This document shows, piece after piece, positions 26,851 to 36,165 of a stretch of 64,000 nucleotides of DNA. The stretch covers positions 1 to 64,000 of the forward strand of contig JAUXYP010000004.1 in NCBI GenBank assembly GCA_030694265.1, written 5' to 3'. The notes below the pieces were generated by a model, which saw only the letters and a program-made list of their open reading frames with translations, was not told the DNA's origin and ran no database searches. Every line of letters begins with the position of its first letter. The first letter of the stretch is position 1. Both the position numbers and the translations under genes were made by a program. The stretch comes from Sulfuricurvum sp. (GTDB taxonomy: Bacteria; Campylobacterota; Campylobacteria; Campylobacterales; Sulfurimonadaceae).

Positions 26851-29670
26851 ATGGCTAAGAAAAAGAAAAAAATGATCAAACTCAATCAATCCATCCGCCA
26901 TTTTTTCGGCGATGAAGGATTTGACGAGGGGATTGAGCGCGTTCCTACCGAAACGCTCATCGCCCTTTCCCATACATTGGGACTCTTCAATGACATAACC
27001 GACAAACCGACGCTTGTCAGGAATTTTCGCCGTTTATGGTCGGAGGGGGAAAGCGATAATCGTGAGTATATTGTCGATTTTTTTCGCAACGATCAAAGAA
27101 CCTACCCCAATCCAAAGCCCAAAGAAAAACCCCACGAGCGGGAAGAAAAAATCGACGAACTGCTGGAAGGGATGGATATTAACCCCTCAGAACGCCTCGC
27201 ATTGCATTCGGCCTTTATCGATGTGCGTATTCGCAAAATCACTCCTGAAAAGATTGCTTCTAAACTGGAACACATTCGTGTCTCTTTAAAGCGTGAAAGG
27301 CTTGAAAAAGCACTGGAAGGAAAATTCAATTACGATGATTCTCTCGAATTTTATGCCTCCATCCAGTATGCCATCGGTAATGAGCAATTCACTAAAATTC
27401 ACGTTCTCAAAACACCTCCTATAGAGAACCAACGGATCCAAGAAGAAGCACCCGAAATATTGGTTGAAGAGATTTCCAAGCTAAAAATAGCACTCATGCT
27501 TCAAAAACAAGAACAGATTAATCAGTTTTTAGCCGCCATCCCTTTGCGTACGCATCGCTATCTCAGCGAGGATGAGATTATCAGCGCACTAAAAAGTGCT
27601 CCCCCATCCGCATCCACTATAACCAACGTACTGGACAATGAACTGCTGCAAAAAGTATTGTCCACCTATTTTCCCTCCGCCAAAACATCCCTCAGGGGCG
27701 ATGATTTAATGATTGAGATTCAAAAGAGCCTTAATCTGCCTCATTCTTCGACACCGTTTCACTACACCTTGCATCTTCACCTCGATGCGCTTGAATTGAG
27801 TCGAAATATTTGGGAAGGCAATGAAATCACCTTCGCTGAAGTGACGTTGGCGCAAACCCGCGAAGCAGAGCAGATCTTTCTTAGTGAACTCTCCGATCTT
27901 ATCCGTAAATGCGACGAGCGGGCCAAACTTCTCAACCTAAGCGAAACCAGACTCTACGAACTCGTCTACGAACTGCTTGCCCCCCATTTCACTGACACAC
28001 TGCACATTGGTGCTAAAACGCAAAAAAGAGTCCTCTATGCGTTTGATCAGCTTATTGCCACAGAACTGCTCAAACGCCAAAGACAGGAGCTTTTGGCACG
28101 CAGTATCCGCGATTTTAAAAACCTTTTTCCCCTCGCACGTTCATTGCGCCGCAAGCTCGTTTTTCATATAGGGCCTACCAACAGCGGAAAGACCTATACC
28201 GCAATGGAAAAACTGCGCAGCGTTGGAACGGGCTACTATCTCGCACCTTTGCGTTTACTGGCACTTGAGGGGTATGAAAGCTTACGGGATGAAGGAATTA
28301 ATGCATCGCTCATCACCGGCGAAGAGCAGATCCTAGATGAAGATGCCACCCATATCAGCTCCACCATCGAGATGCTCAATTTCGAGGTTGAAGTGGATGC
28401 GTGCGTCATTGATGAGGTACAAATGATAGGTGATCGTGACCGTGGATGGGCATGGGCGAATGCCATCATCGGAGCCCCTGCTAAAACCGTTATCATGACA
28501 GGCTCCACCAATGCCCTCGAAGCAATCAGTGCTCTCGCACAGTACCTAGGCGAACCGCTGGAGATTATCGAGTTTGAACGTAAAAATCCCCTTGAACTGA
28601 TGAAAGGTCCTGTTCCTCTCACTAAAATAGAGCCAAAAACGGCGATCATCGCTTTTAGCCGTTCCAGCGCTTTGCGTATCAAACAGCAAATATCCAGTAC
28701 CTACAAAACCAGTATTATCTACGGAAACCTCAGTCCCGAAGTACGCCGTGAAGAGGCGCGCCGTTTTCGCGAGGGGGAAACCGATATTCTTGTTGCCACC
28801 GATGCGATTGCCATGGGTCTGAACCTCCCGATCAAAACGCTTCTTTTTTCCAAAGCCGATAAATTTGACGGGCAATCGCAACGCGATCTTACCGCCAGCG
28901 AAGTACAACAAATTGCAGGCAGAGCAGGACGCTATGGATTGAGCGAACAAGGATATGTCGGGGCGGTAACCAATGAAGTTCTCAAAAAAATAGGCTCTCT
29001 TTTTACCCAAAAAGCCCAAACAATCTCTGTCCCTTTTAATGTTATGGCCAACTTTGATCACATCATGCTCGTCTCAACAATCCTTGAAGAAAAGTCCCTC
29101 TCGGCCATCATAGAATTTTTTGTGGAGAATATGAAATTTGAGGGGCCGTTTCGTGCTGCCAATCTCGAGTCGATGAGCGAAGCCTCTGCCATTGCCGATC
29201 GGTATGATTTGGACATGAAAACCAAATTCACCCTTGCCACTGCTCCCCTATCCACCGGGTCACCCTTGGTAATGGCGGCATTTGAACGGTATGTCAAAGC
29301 ATTGGAGCAGGGAAAACCGATTGCGTATGTTGCCCCTTCACATTTGGGAGCCTATGCCCTTACGATGGAAGATCTCCAAGATGCCGAAGACAGGATTAAA
29401 GAGATTTCACTGTACTTGTGGCTCTCTTATCGTTTGAGTGAGTATTTTATCGACAGTGAGAAAGCACGCTCATTTCGAGGAGAACTCAACCGTTTCATCG
29501 AAAATTCTCTGAAACAAAGCCACTTTACCCCGCGCTGTAAAACATGTTCCAAACCGCTCGCGCCCGGAAGTGAATTCAGCATCTGCCAAAGCTGCTTTAA
29601 CGCTCTCAATCGCTCAAAAAATCGTGCTACCGCCCCAAGACCTCCGAGTAAAGCGTATAAGCGCTCATAG
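26851..29670 (+). CDS. Suv3-like ATP-dependent RNA helicase with N-terminal extension
   Basis: A 939-residue superfamily 2 helicase. Motif I is GPTNSGKTYTAM (near 436-447), motif II is DEVQM, and motif VI is QIAGRAGRYG, all characteristic of the SUV3 group. The C-terminal Suv3 region (near 760-860) and a terminal zinc-ribbon-like CKTCSK/CQSC pair (near 895-915) follow. The first 430 residues are helical and charged with no recognised domain. Such helicases are known from mitochondria and from Campylobacterota and act in RNA decay or structure. Divergent from the rhodanese-like gene. Confidence 0.85.
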   Translation: MAKKKKKMIKLNQSIRHFFGDEGFDEGIERVPTETLIALSHTLGLFNDITDKPTLVRNFRRLWSEGESDNREYIVDFFRNDQRTYPNPKPKEKPHEREEKIDELLEGMDINPSERLALHSAFIDVRIRKITPEKIASKLEHIRVSLKRERLEKALEGKFNYDDSLEFYASIQYAIGNEQFTKIHVLKTPPIENQRIQEEAPEILVEEISKLKIALMLQKQEQINQFLAAIPLRTHRYLSEDEIISALKSAPPSASTITNVLDNELLQKVLSTYFPSAKTSLRGDDLMIEIQKSLNLPHSSTPFHYTLHLHLDALELSRNIWEGNEITFAEVTLAQTREAEQIFLSELSDLIRKCDERAKLLNLSETRLYELVYELLAPHFTDTLHIGAKTQKRVLYAFDQLIATELLKRQRQELLARSIRDFKNLFPLARSLRRKLVFHIGPTNSGKTYTAMEKLRSVGTGYYLAPLRLLALEGYESLRDEGINASLITGEEQILDEDATHISSTIEMLNFEVEVDACVIDEVQMIGDRDRGWAWANAIIGAPAKTVIMTGSTNALEAISALAQYLGEPLEIIEFERKNPLELMKGPVPLTKIEPKTAIIAFSRSSALRIKQQISSTYKTSIIYGNLSPEVRREEARRFREGETDILVATDAIAMGLNLPIKTLLFSKADKFDGQSQRDLTASEVQQIAGRAGRYGLSEQGYVGAVTNEVLKKIGSLFTQKAQTISVPFNVMANFDHIMLVSTILEEKSLSAIIEFFVENMKFEGPFRAANLESMSEASAIADRYDLDMKTKFTLATAPLSTGSPLVMAAFERYVKALEQGKPIAYVAPSHLGAYALTMEDLQDAEDRIKEISLYLWLSYRLSEYFIDSEKARSFRGELNRFIENSLKQSHFTPRCKTCSKPLAPGSEFSICQSCFNALNRSKNRATAPRPPSKAYKRS

Positions 29671-29679
29671 CTCTTTGGG

Positions 29680-30306
29680 TTAGCCGATCAAATCAGAATA
29701 ATCAAATTCTCCAGGATTTAAAAAAACTTTTTCATCGCGCATGTAAATGCGAGCATCACTTTGCGCCAGTTTGTCAAAACGCTTTTTTATTTTTTTCTTT
29801 ACCGGATCTTTGATCCGCTTAATTTTTAAAAAGTCTTTGAGGGATATCCATCCATCGGTTTCAACAACGTCTGCATTAATAGCGTCTAATGTCCCTTTTT
29901 CCATCCCCTCCTGCATGACTGCTTCCGGATTCACATGGGAGAGAAATTTTGTCGCAACTACGTGCAAAACACTGCGCAGCTGCGCATCACGCTCTTTGTA
30001 TATCTGTTCCACTTTGATACGCTCGTCAATGAGCATTTGCTCACGCTGATCACGAAGACGGGATGTCTCATTCTCCAATACATCTACACGTCCGCGAAGA
30101 CGCTCGTTTTCTTGCTCAATATACTGCGTATAACGCGGATCAACTCCACTGCTAACACTTTGCGCACTCTTTGGTGCAGCGATCGTAACGTATTTTACCC
30201 CGTCCTCGACGATGCAATTGAGACTCCCGCGGCGGACACGATTGTGTATTGCTTCTTTGGAAACGCCATAATGATCTGCTGCATCCGCTATAGTTAACTT
30301 TTTCAT
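29680..30306 (-). CDS. DUF3972 protein with an N-terminal HTH
   Basis: A 208-residue protein characteristic of Campylobacterota. Residues 1-35 (IADAADHYGVSKEAIHNRVRRG) form an excisionase/MerR-like helix-turn-helix; a coiled coil follows (about 62-115, ENERLRGRVDVLENETSRLR). The C-terminus (about 150-200) is a basic second globular part. The plan suggests a DNA-binding protein with dimerising coil; no function is established. It is 9 bases downstream of the HD-GYP gene on the same strand. Confidence 0.8.
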   Translation of the reverse strand: MKKLTIADAADHYGVSKEAIHNRVRRGSLNCIVEDGVKYVTIAAPKSAQSVSSGVDPRYTQYIEQENERLRGRVDVLENETSRLRDQREQMLIDERIKVEQIYKERDAQLRSVLHVVATKFLSHVNPEAVMQEGMEKGTLDAINADVVETDGWISLKDFLKIKRIKDPVKKKIKKRFDKLAQSDARIYMRDEKVFLNPGEFDYSDLIG

Positions 30307-30315
30307 GTTGTCCCT

Positions 30316-31263
30316 TTATCTGTGTAGCATACGAATTAAGGCATTTACCATGTCAAAATCCAAATGCCCCTTCATCGCTTCTTTCATCAACTTTATCGAG
30401 TCAAAAGTACTCATTGGATCTTTGTACGAACGTTTGGTTGTTAATGCATCAAACACATCACACACCCCAATAATACGAGCAAATTGTGAAATCTTATCGC
30501 CTGAAATACCATCAGGATAACCGTTCCCCACGAGCTTTTCATGATGATGGCGGATCCCGCTCAAAATCCGTTCGTCCGTAATACCTAAATTCAACGCGAT
30601 TTTATGCCCTTGGACAGGATGCGTTTTCATTTCTTCAAACTCAATCTCCGTGAGTGTGCCATTCTTATTAATAATGTCATAATCAACTTTACTTTTTCCG
30701 ATATCGTGCAAAACGGCTGCCATTCCTAACGCTTTTAGATCGTCGCCTTTTATCCCTAAAAAAGCCCCGAGACTTAACGTATAGATACTGACATTGATTG
30801 AATGTGTATGCGTATAGTAATCGTGTGCAGTAATTTTCAGAAGCGATTCAACCGCCTTTGGATCATGTAAAATAATACTTACAAAGCTATCCACAACCGG
30901 CTTAACATTTTTAGCGACTTCCAGTGATTCGGGATTGCGAAACATCTCATCAATCACAGAGCTTGCCTTCTCGTAAACAATAATAGCTTTATCGTCAATG
31001 GAAATATCCTCAGCACGTGCAATTGTTTGGATATGCTTTTGAACGTATGCTTCGTATCGAAGACTCTCTTTATCATCAATATAAAGACGCTCAACTTCTC
31101 GTAGACGAACTTTGGTATTACCATCCACAACCGTATCACTTTGCAGAAATAAACACATCGCGGTTTTCTCATTATTGGGCAAATAAAGCTGAAAATCGAT
31201 TGCTTCACCCTCTGTTATCACCCGCTTATCGATTGATTTATACCGCTTTGATTTACTGCTCAT
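30316..31263 (-). CDS. HD-GYP cyclic-di-GMP phosphodiesterase
   Basis: A 315-residue cytoplasmic protein. An N-terminal part (about 1-110) has no recognised name. The HD-GYP domain (about 140-310) has HDIGK for the metal-binding HD, HHEKLVGNGYPDG with the GYP-type triad, and FARIIGVCDVFDALTTKR for the end. HD-GYP enzymes degrade cyclic-di-GMP, altering motility. It lies 11 bases after the YajQ gene on the same strand, and YajQ is a c-di-GMP binder, which strengthens the assignment. Confidence 0.9.
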   Translation of the reverse strand: MSSKSKRYKSIDKRVITEGEAIDFQLYLPNNEKTAMCLFLQSDTVVDGNTKVRLREVERLYIDDKESLRYEAYVQKHIQTIARAEDISIDDKAIIVYEKASSVIDEMFRNPESLEVAKNVKPVVDSFVSIILHDPKAVESLLKITAHDYYTHTHSINVSIYTLSLGAFLGIKGDDLKALGMAAVLHDIGKSKVDYDIINKNGTLTEIEFEEMKTHPVQGHKIALNLGITDERILSGIRHHHEKLVGNGYPDGISGDKISQFARIIGVCDVFDALTTKRSYKDPMSTFDSIKLMKEAMKGHLDFDMVNALIRMLHR

Positions 31264-31274
31264 CGGATTTTCAC

Positions 31275-31772
31275 TTATCGGAAGTTTTCAAACACTAACG
31301 GAGCTTCCCATTCCATCCCTTTAATATGGGCCATAATCTTTTGAAGTTCATCAATTTGTTTGGATTTTACACGGATGTACTCACCCTCTATAATCGCGGA
31401 TGCTTTTGTTTTGAGCGCTTTAATTTCGGCGATGATTTTTTTCGCTTCTTTGGAATCAATCGTATCCACTATTTTATAGGTGGCTTTTCGAGATCCGCCG
31501 CTTGCATCTTCTGTTTTAAGCTCTTCAAGAGCCTTTGAAGAGAGCCCTCGCTTGATGAGCTTTCCAATAACAATATCTTTAAGCGCATCAAGTTTGTTAT
31601 CGCTAGAAGCCACGAGGATAAGCTGTTTTTCTTTCTCACGGTAGTTGATTTCGTAAGCGACACCTTTGAAATCGTAGCGTCCGATGACTTCTTTTTCCGA
31701 TTGGGCAATCGCGTCTTTAAATGCCTGTAAATCAATTTTTGCAGAAATGTCGAGTGAGTGTTCTGATGCCAT
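31275..31772 (-). CDS. YajQ-family nucleotide-binding protein
   Basis: A 165-residue two-domain protein with ALDISAKIDLQAFKDAI near the N-terminus, and RYDFKGV and GEYIRVKSKQIDELQKIM, all typical of YajQ. YajQ homologues bind cyclic-di-GMP and, in several bacteria, alter gene expression through a partner regulator. Length matches. Downstream on the strand is an HD-GYP phosphodiesterase gene. Confidence 0.93.
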   Translation of the reverse strand: MASEHSLDISAKIDLQAFKDAIAQSEKEVIGRYDFKGVAYEINYREKEKQLILVASSDNKLDALKDIVIGKLIKRGLSSKALEELKTEDASGGSRKATYKIVDTIDSKEAKKIIAEIKALKTKASAIIEGEYIRVKSKQIDELQKIMAHIKGMEWEAPLVFENFR

Positions 31773-31822
31773 ACCATTATCCTAAATAATTTTATAACAG
31801 TTAGTATAACACAAACAAAAGA

Positions 31823-32524
31823 TTAAAACATAGGTGAGCCAAAATCCAAACCGCCGCCGAAACTCATATTGGGGTCTTGATACCCCATCATGGCGCTTTT
31901 GGTCCGTAACATGGTAATGTCCTGCTTAGGCGCAATACCTTGAGGACACACCGGAACACACTCGCCGCACAGGGTACAATCCCAAATTCCGTTTGTTTGT
32001 ACTGCTGTTATTTTGGCATCACTTTGTGTTTGGCGCGGATCGCTGACATAACGCCAAACACGCGTGAGGGCAAAGGGACCAATAAAATCAGGATTTACGG
32101 CATATACAGGACACGCGCTATAACACGCTGCACATAATATACAATCACTTTGCGTTTCGATACCACTCATATCTTCTTCGCTGACGGCACCTGCACGTGA
32201 TTCCTCGCTCCATGCATTGGCCATACGGTTAAAATGCTCAACATTTGAGTTTTCAACCACCAAATCACGAATTACTGTTGCGTTGCGCATCGGCTCTACA
32301 AGATCACCGTCAGCTGGTTTGTATTCACACATCAGAACTTCACGCCCGTTAACACGAACAGCACAGCTTCCGCACACACCACTGCGGCATCCATGCGAAT
32401 AGGTCAGTGTTGAATCGACTTTTGTTTTGACGTGATTGAGGATGGTGAGTAACGTTACGTTCTCAAAATCAACTTCATACCCCCGCGGTTCATCTTCATG
32501 GCTGCGTTTTACTAAAATAGTCAT
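31823..32524 (-). CDS. Succinate dehydrogenase/fumarate reductase iron-sulfur subunit (non-classical)
   Basis: A 233-residue protein. The [2Fe-2S] site is CRSGVCGSCAVRVNGREVLMC (about 46-66). Two further motifs follow: CILCAACYSACP and CTLCGECVPVCP. In classical SdhB/FrdB the last motif lacks one cysteine and holds [3Fe-4S]; here all four are present, so a second [4Fe-4S] is likely. No C-terminal CCG domain is fused. The start codon overlaps the stop of the small acidic gene by one base. In Campylobacterota this enzyme would serve the oxidative or reductive TCA cycle. Confidence 0.85.
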   Translation of the reverse strand: MTILVKRSHEDEPRGYEVDFENVTLLTILNHVKTKVDSTLTYSHGCRSGVCGSCAVRVNGREVLMCEYKPADGDLVEPMRNATVIRDLVVENSNVEHFNRMANAWSEESRAGAVSEEDMSGIETQSDCILCAACYSACPVYAVNPDFIGPFALTRVWRYVSDPRQTQSDAKITAVQTNGIWDCTLCGECVPVCPQGIAPKQDITMLRTKSAMMGYQDPNMSFGGGLDFGSPMF

Positions 32525-32652
32525 CAGTCACACCACTCTCTTTCTTCATCTTCATCTTCATCTTCTTCGTCGTCGTCATAAGCGTCTTCACAGCAAATAT
32601 CTTTGTGATCGCCAGGGATATTTTCTTCCCACTCTTTATTATCACCTGTCAT
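32524..32652 (-). CDS. 42-residue acidic microprotein between SdhA and SdhB
   Basis: The frame begins ATG at 32650-32652, eight bases after the flavoprotein stop, and ends in a TGATG overlapping the iron-sulfur subunit start. The product is MTGDNKEWEENIPGDHKDI followed by a CC pair and then an almost continuous run of Asp and Glu, ending REWCD. It has three cysteines, a very low pI, and no recognised domain. Its position locked between two subunits of one enzyme and the shared stop/start make it likely to be translated. It may be an assembly factor, a missing small subunit or a coupling peptide; I do not recognise a family. Confidence 0.6.
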   Translation of the reverse strand: MTGDNKEWEENIPGDHKDICCEDAYDDDEEDEDEDEEREWCD

Positions 32653-32660
32653 AGTGATCT

Positions 32661-34262
32661 TTAGTTCATAAAATCCGCGCATAGCACTCCATCCTCTTTC
32701 CAAGTAATTGTGTGAGATCCAAACAGTGCATCATTTCGTACAGGCATATCACTGCGATAATGCGCCCCCCTGCTCTCATTGCGACTGATTGCACACACCA
32801 CGATAATCTCTGCGAGCTCAAGCTTATTACCAAACTCAATAAACTCTACGAGATTGGTATTGCATATTTTCGACTTATCCTGTGGCCCCATAAACGGCAG
32901 CTCTTTTTGCATCTGCCCAATCGCGTCAAGAACGGCTTTGAGCCCCATTTCCTCACGTATCACACCGACGTTGTTATAGAAAATGTTTGCTAACATCTCT
33001 TGTTTTTCATAAAAATCAATTTGATTGGTAAAACACATCACCCCATTTACGAAATCAGTATCTTTATCAAACTGTGGATTTTCTAGTTCAGGAGCAGATA
33101 TTTTCACTCCGAACTGTGCCGCATTTTTCCCGCAATGACGTCCGAATACCACGAGTTCCAAAAGTGAATTCCCCCCCAAACGGTTTGCCCCATGTGTTTT
33201 GTGATTTGCGCACTCACCCACAGCAAACAAACCGCTAACACCTGTCATACACTCATCATTAACTTCAATACCACCCATGCTGTAATGCGCTGCGGGTTTG
33301 ATCGCAATGAGATCATATACCGGATCAATCCCCTCATAAATTTTTGCCAATTTTCGCTCTTGCGGTAATTCATGGCTGATAAATTCTTCCCCCAAATGGC
33401 GAATATCCAAATAAACCGCACCACCCGATGCTATCTCATCGTGTATTGCACGTGCGACCATATCGCGAGGCCCCAATTCATCGGTAAAACGTTCTTTTTG
33501 CGCGTTGAGCAAATATCCACCCGCTCCACGAGCACTCTCAGATATCAATATGGAAGAGCTTTTAAGTGCTGTGGGATGAAACTGGATAAATTCCAAATCT
33601 GCTAGCCGTGCACCCGCACGTATCGCAGCGGCGATTCCATCGCCGGTACTTCCTACGGAGTTCGTCGAGTGCTTACCATACAGCGCACCGTATCCGCCCG
33701 TTGCCATTATCACACTGTCCGCACGTATCTCTTCTACATCACCCGTAGGGATATTCAAACACGTCGCACCCAACGCACGATTACTCTCTTCATCCACGAT
33801 AATATTGAGTAAAAACCTCTCATTCATAAACGTAATACCCGCTTTTAAACACTGATCATACAGGGTATGCAACAGTTTTAATCCCGTATAGTCTTGCGCA
33901 TAACATGCTCTTGGCGCTGATGCACCGCCCAAACGTCTACGGGCAATTTCACCCGATGCATCACGGCTAAAAGGAAGCCCAATTGTATTACACCATCGTA
34001 TTGCATCAGGAGCGTTTTCACACAAAAATGCAATCCGCGATTCATTTCCCAACCCTGCACTGGATTTTAGGGTATCGGCTATATGATTCGAAACCGAATC
34101 ATCATCCCCTAAAACTGCATTCATGCCACCCTGCGCCATTGAGGTTTGGGAACGTGTCGGAAGGGTTTTAGTGATAACAATCACTTCGGCACCCGATTCA
34201 TGGGCTGCAAGTGCGCTCACCAATCCAGCACCGCCACCGCCGATAATTAATACTTTAGCCAT
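32661..34262 (-). CDS. Succinate dehydrogenase/fumarate reductase flavoprotein subunit (non-covalent FAD type)
   Basis: A 533-residue FAD enzyme. Residues 8-13 (GGGGAG) bind FAD, and the catalytic block has FHPTALKSSSILISESARGAGG and HKTHGANRLGGNSLLE. There is no Tat or Sec signal, so it is cytoplasmic. The segment PTRSQTSMAQGG has glutamine (residue 39) in place of the histidine that carries covalent FAD in SdhA and FrdA, so FAD should be held non-covalently. L-aspartate oxidase was considered but the neighbouring iron-sulfur subunit argues for the fumarate reductase group. No membrane-anchor gene is adjacent. Confidence 0.85.
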   Translation of the reverse strand: MAKVLIIGGGGAGLVSALAAHESGAEVIVITKTLPTRSQTSMAQGGMNAVLGDDDSVSNHIADTLKSSAGLGNESRIAFLCENAPDAIRWCNTIGLPFSRDASGEIARRRLGGASAPRACYAQDYTGLKLLHTLYDQCLKAGITFMNERFLLNIIVDEESNRALGATCLNIPTGDVEEIRADSVIMATGGYGALYGKHSTNSVGSTGDGIAAAIRAGARLADLEFIQFHPTALKSSSILISESARGAGGYLLNAQKERFTDELGPRDMVARAIHDEIASGGAVYLDIRHLGEEFISHELPQERKLAKIYEGIDPVYDLIAIKPAAHYSMGGIEVNDECMTGVSGLFAVGECANHKTHGANRLGGNSLLELVVFGRHCGKNAAQFGVKISAPELENPQFDKDTDFVNGVMCFTNQIDFYEKQEMLANIFYNNVGVIREEMGLKAVLDAIGQMQKELPFMGPQDKSKICNTNLVEFIEFGNKLELAEIIVVCAISRNESRGAHYRSDMPVRNDALFGSHTITWKEDGVLCADFMN

Positions 34263-34352
34263 AATAAAGACTCCTTGAATGGGGTGATTGTAGCGAAATG
34301 GGTTTTAGTGCTTACTCAAAAAGATTGACTAATTTTTAGGATAAAATATCCT

Positions 34353-35258
34353 ATGCAAACATTGTTCTCAATTCTTGGTATTTATCTTTTTATCGCTGTG
34401 GGCTTTGGTGCCAAATGGACGTTTAAAGAAAAAATAGATGACCGCACGATAACGTTGCTCAGTGTCTATTTTTTACAAATTTTTCTCACCTTTTGGGGAT
34501 TGTTAAAGCGTCCCATCGACATGGGTCTTCTTTTGGCCCCTTCCGTTTATCTTGGCATCACCCTTCTTTCGCTTTTGCTTATGATACCCCTTTCCAAACT
34601 GCTCTTCAAAGACACCAAAGAACGCTCTATCGCAACCGTTGCCGCACTCATTGGAAATACTGGAAATTTGGGTATCCCCTTAGGAATTGCTTTGTTCGGA
34701 GAGGTGTGCGTCCCATATCTCACCCTTATCAATCTCGCCAATGTATTCGTTGTTTATACAATTGGTGTTTTCTATTATTCTCGCGGAGAGTTCAGTGTTC
34801 ATGATTCCCTCATGAACATCGTCAAACTTCCGGTTCTTTGGGCAGCAATGGGAGCTATTGCTTTAAATTTAGTAGGGTATATCCCAAGCCCTGCGGTCGA
34901 TAAAACGTTAATGATGGGTGCGTATGCGTCTATGACGATGCAGTTGGTGCTGTTTGGGATTTATCTCTATGGGATCAAACTGGGGGAACTCAATGCGAAA
35001 CTTTCCCTTTGGGTCAGTGGAACAAAATTCATTCTCATTCCAATCCTTGCATGGATCGTCTTGAGACAAATTGAGATGGAAAGTTCGGTCAAGGGGATGG
35101 TATTTTTGGAGCTGATGGTTCCACTAGCCGTGGCAAACGTCAATCTAGCCTCTCTGTACAATTGTGCACCTCGTACCGTAACGATACAGGTGTTTGTTAC
35201 GTCAGTGCTGTTTTTAGGTATTGCGTTTATTTTGCCGTTGATTCTGCAAACGTTTTAA
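34353..35258 (+). CDS. AEC-family (auxin efflux carrier-like) transporter
   Basis: A 301-residue protein with about ten hydrophobic helices and the AEC signature ATVAALIGNTGNLGIPLGIALFG near residue 90. Members transport small dicarboxylates such as malate. Substrate cannot be told from sequence, though its location beside the succinate/fumarate genes is suggestive. ATG at 34353. Its last 32 bases overlap the convergent hydroxyacid dehydrogenase gene. Confidence 0.85.
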   Translation: MQTLFSILGIYLFIAVGFGAKWTFKEKIDDRTITLLSVYFLQIFLTFWGLLKRPIDMGLLLAPSVYLGITLLSLLLMIPLSKLLFKDTKERSIATVAALIGNTGNLGIPLGIALFGEVCVPYLTLINLANVFVVYTIGVFYYSRGEFSVHDSLMNIVKLPVLWAAMGAIALNLVGYIPSPAVDKTLMMGAYASMTMQLVLFGIYLYGIKLGELNAKLSLWVSGTKFILIPILAWIVLRQIEMESSVKGMVFLELMVPLAVANVNLASLYNCAPRTVTIQVFVTSVLFLGIAFILPLILQTF

Positions 35259-36165
35259 TATTCTCTGCCGTAGCAGCAATAAGCCGCTCACGCGCTTCAA
35301 CTGATGTCCACGCAATATGCGGCGTGATGTAAAGACGTTGAGGATGCTTAATGCCTAACAGCGAATGAGGTTTGCTCATCGGCTCTTTGACTAACACATC
35401 TAACCCTACATAGATCGGCTTGACGTCAATAATAACCGAGAGTGCCTCTTCATCCACAATTCCGCCGCGACCGAGATTAAGTAATACGGCGCCGTCTTTG
35501 AGCTGCAACAGTTCCGAATGAGAAATAAGATTCTCCGTAGAGGCATTAAGCGGAGCATGAATGGAAATGATGTCGCTGGTCTCGATCAAACGGCTCAGCG
35601 TCGTTTTTTCAAATTCGCTGTTCTCATTTTTACCCGAGGTCGAATAGTAAATCACTTTGGCACCAAATGCTTTTGCGATCAGAGCAACACCTCGCCCGAT
35701 CTCACCCAAACCTATAATACCCCATGTCTTACCCCGCAATTCGCTAAATGAGCGGCCGATATGGGTAAATACCGCCTCGTCTTGCCATTGACCGCTTTTA
35801 ACATACTCATCGTAATAGCGTGAATGCCCCATCAGATAAAAGAGCATCGAAAACGTATGTTGCACTACGGCATCAGTCGAATAGCCCGCCACGTTTTTGA
35901 CGATAATACCACGACGTGCTGCCGCATCATGATCAATGTTATTCATCCCTGTAGCAGCAACACAGATGAGCTTTAGATTAGGTGCGGCTTGCATCACGGC
36001 ATCGCTAATAACCACTTTGTTGCTCACTATCACATCGGCATTCACAACCCGTGGTAATAGCTCTTCGGGTGGCGTAGTTGCGTATGCACTAACACTTCCC
36101 AATGTGTTAAATACTTCCAAAGAGGTATCCCCAAATGTCAGCGTGTCTAATAAGACTATTTTCAT
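35227..36165 (-). CDS. D-2-hydroxyacid dehydrogenase (glycerate/hydroxypyruvate type)
   Basis: A 312-residue NAD-dependent enzyme. The Rossmann motif [17 protein letters not shown] is near 150-166, the catalytic arginine region [14 protein letters not shown] near 232-245, and [14 protein letters not shown] with the catalytic His near the C-terminus. It is likely glycerate dehydrogenase or a related 2-hydroxyacid dehydrogenase. Its ATG overlaps the purT stop by four bases, so it is co-translated with purT; the 3' end overlaps the AEC gene on the opposite strand. Confidence 0.88.
   Translation of the reverse strand: MKIVLLDTLTFGDTSLEVFNTLGSVSAYATTPPEELLPRVVNADVIVSNKVVISDAVMQAAPNLKLICVAATGMNNIDHDAAARRGIIVKNVAGYSTDAVVQHTFSMLFYLMGHSRYYDEYVKSGQWQDEAVFTHIGRSFSELRGKTWGIIGLGEIGRGVALIAKAFGAKVIYYSTSGKNENSEFEKTTLSRLIETSDIISIHAPLNASTENLISHSELLQLKDGAVLLNLGRGGIVDEEALSVIIDVKPIYVGLDVLVKEPMSKPHSLLGIKHPQRLYITPHIAWTSVEARERLIAATAENIKTFAESTAK

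Noticed and set aside
26458-26973. 171-residue protein upstream of the rhodanese-like gene start
   Set aside because: The extra N-terminal part is antisense to the start of the helicase gene and lacks a ribosome site; the short form matches a rhodanese domain.
35227-35258. Possible error in overlapping AEC and hydroxyacid dehydrogenase genes
   Set aside because: Both proteins have complete family ends; a 32-base convergent overlap is plausible.
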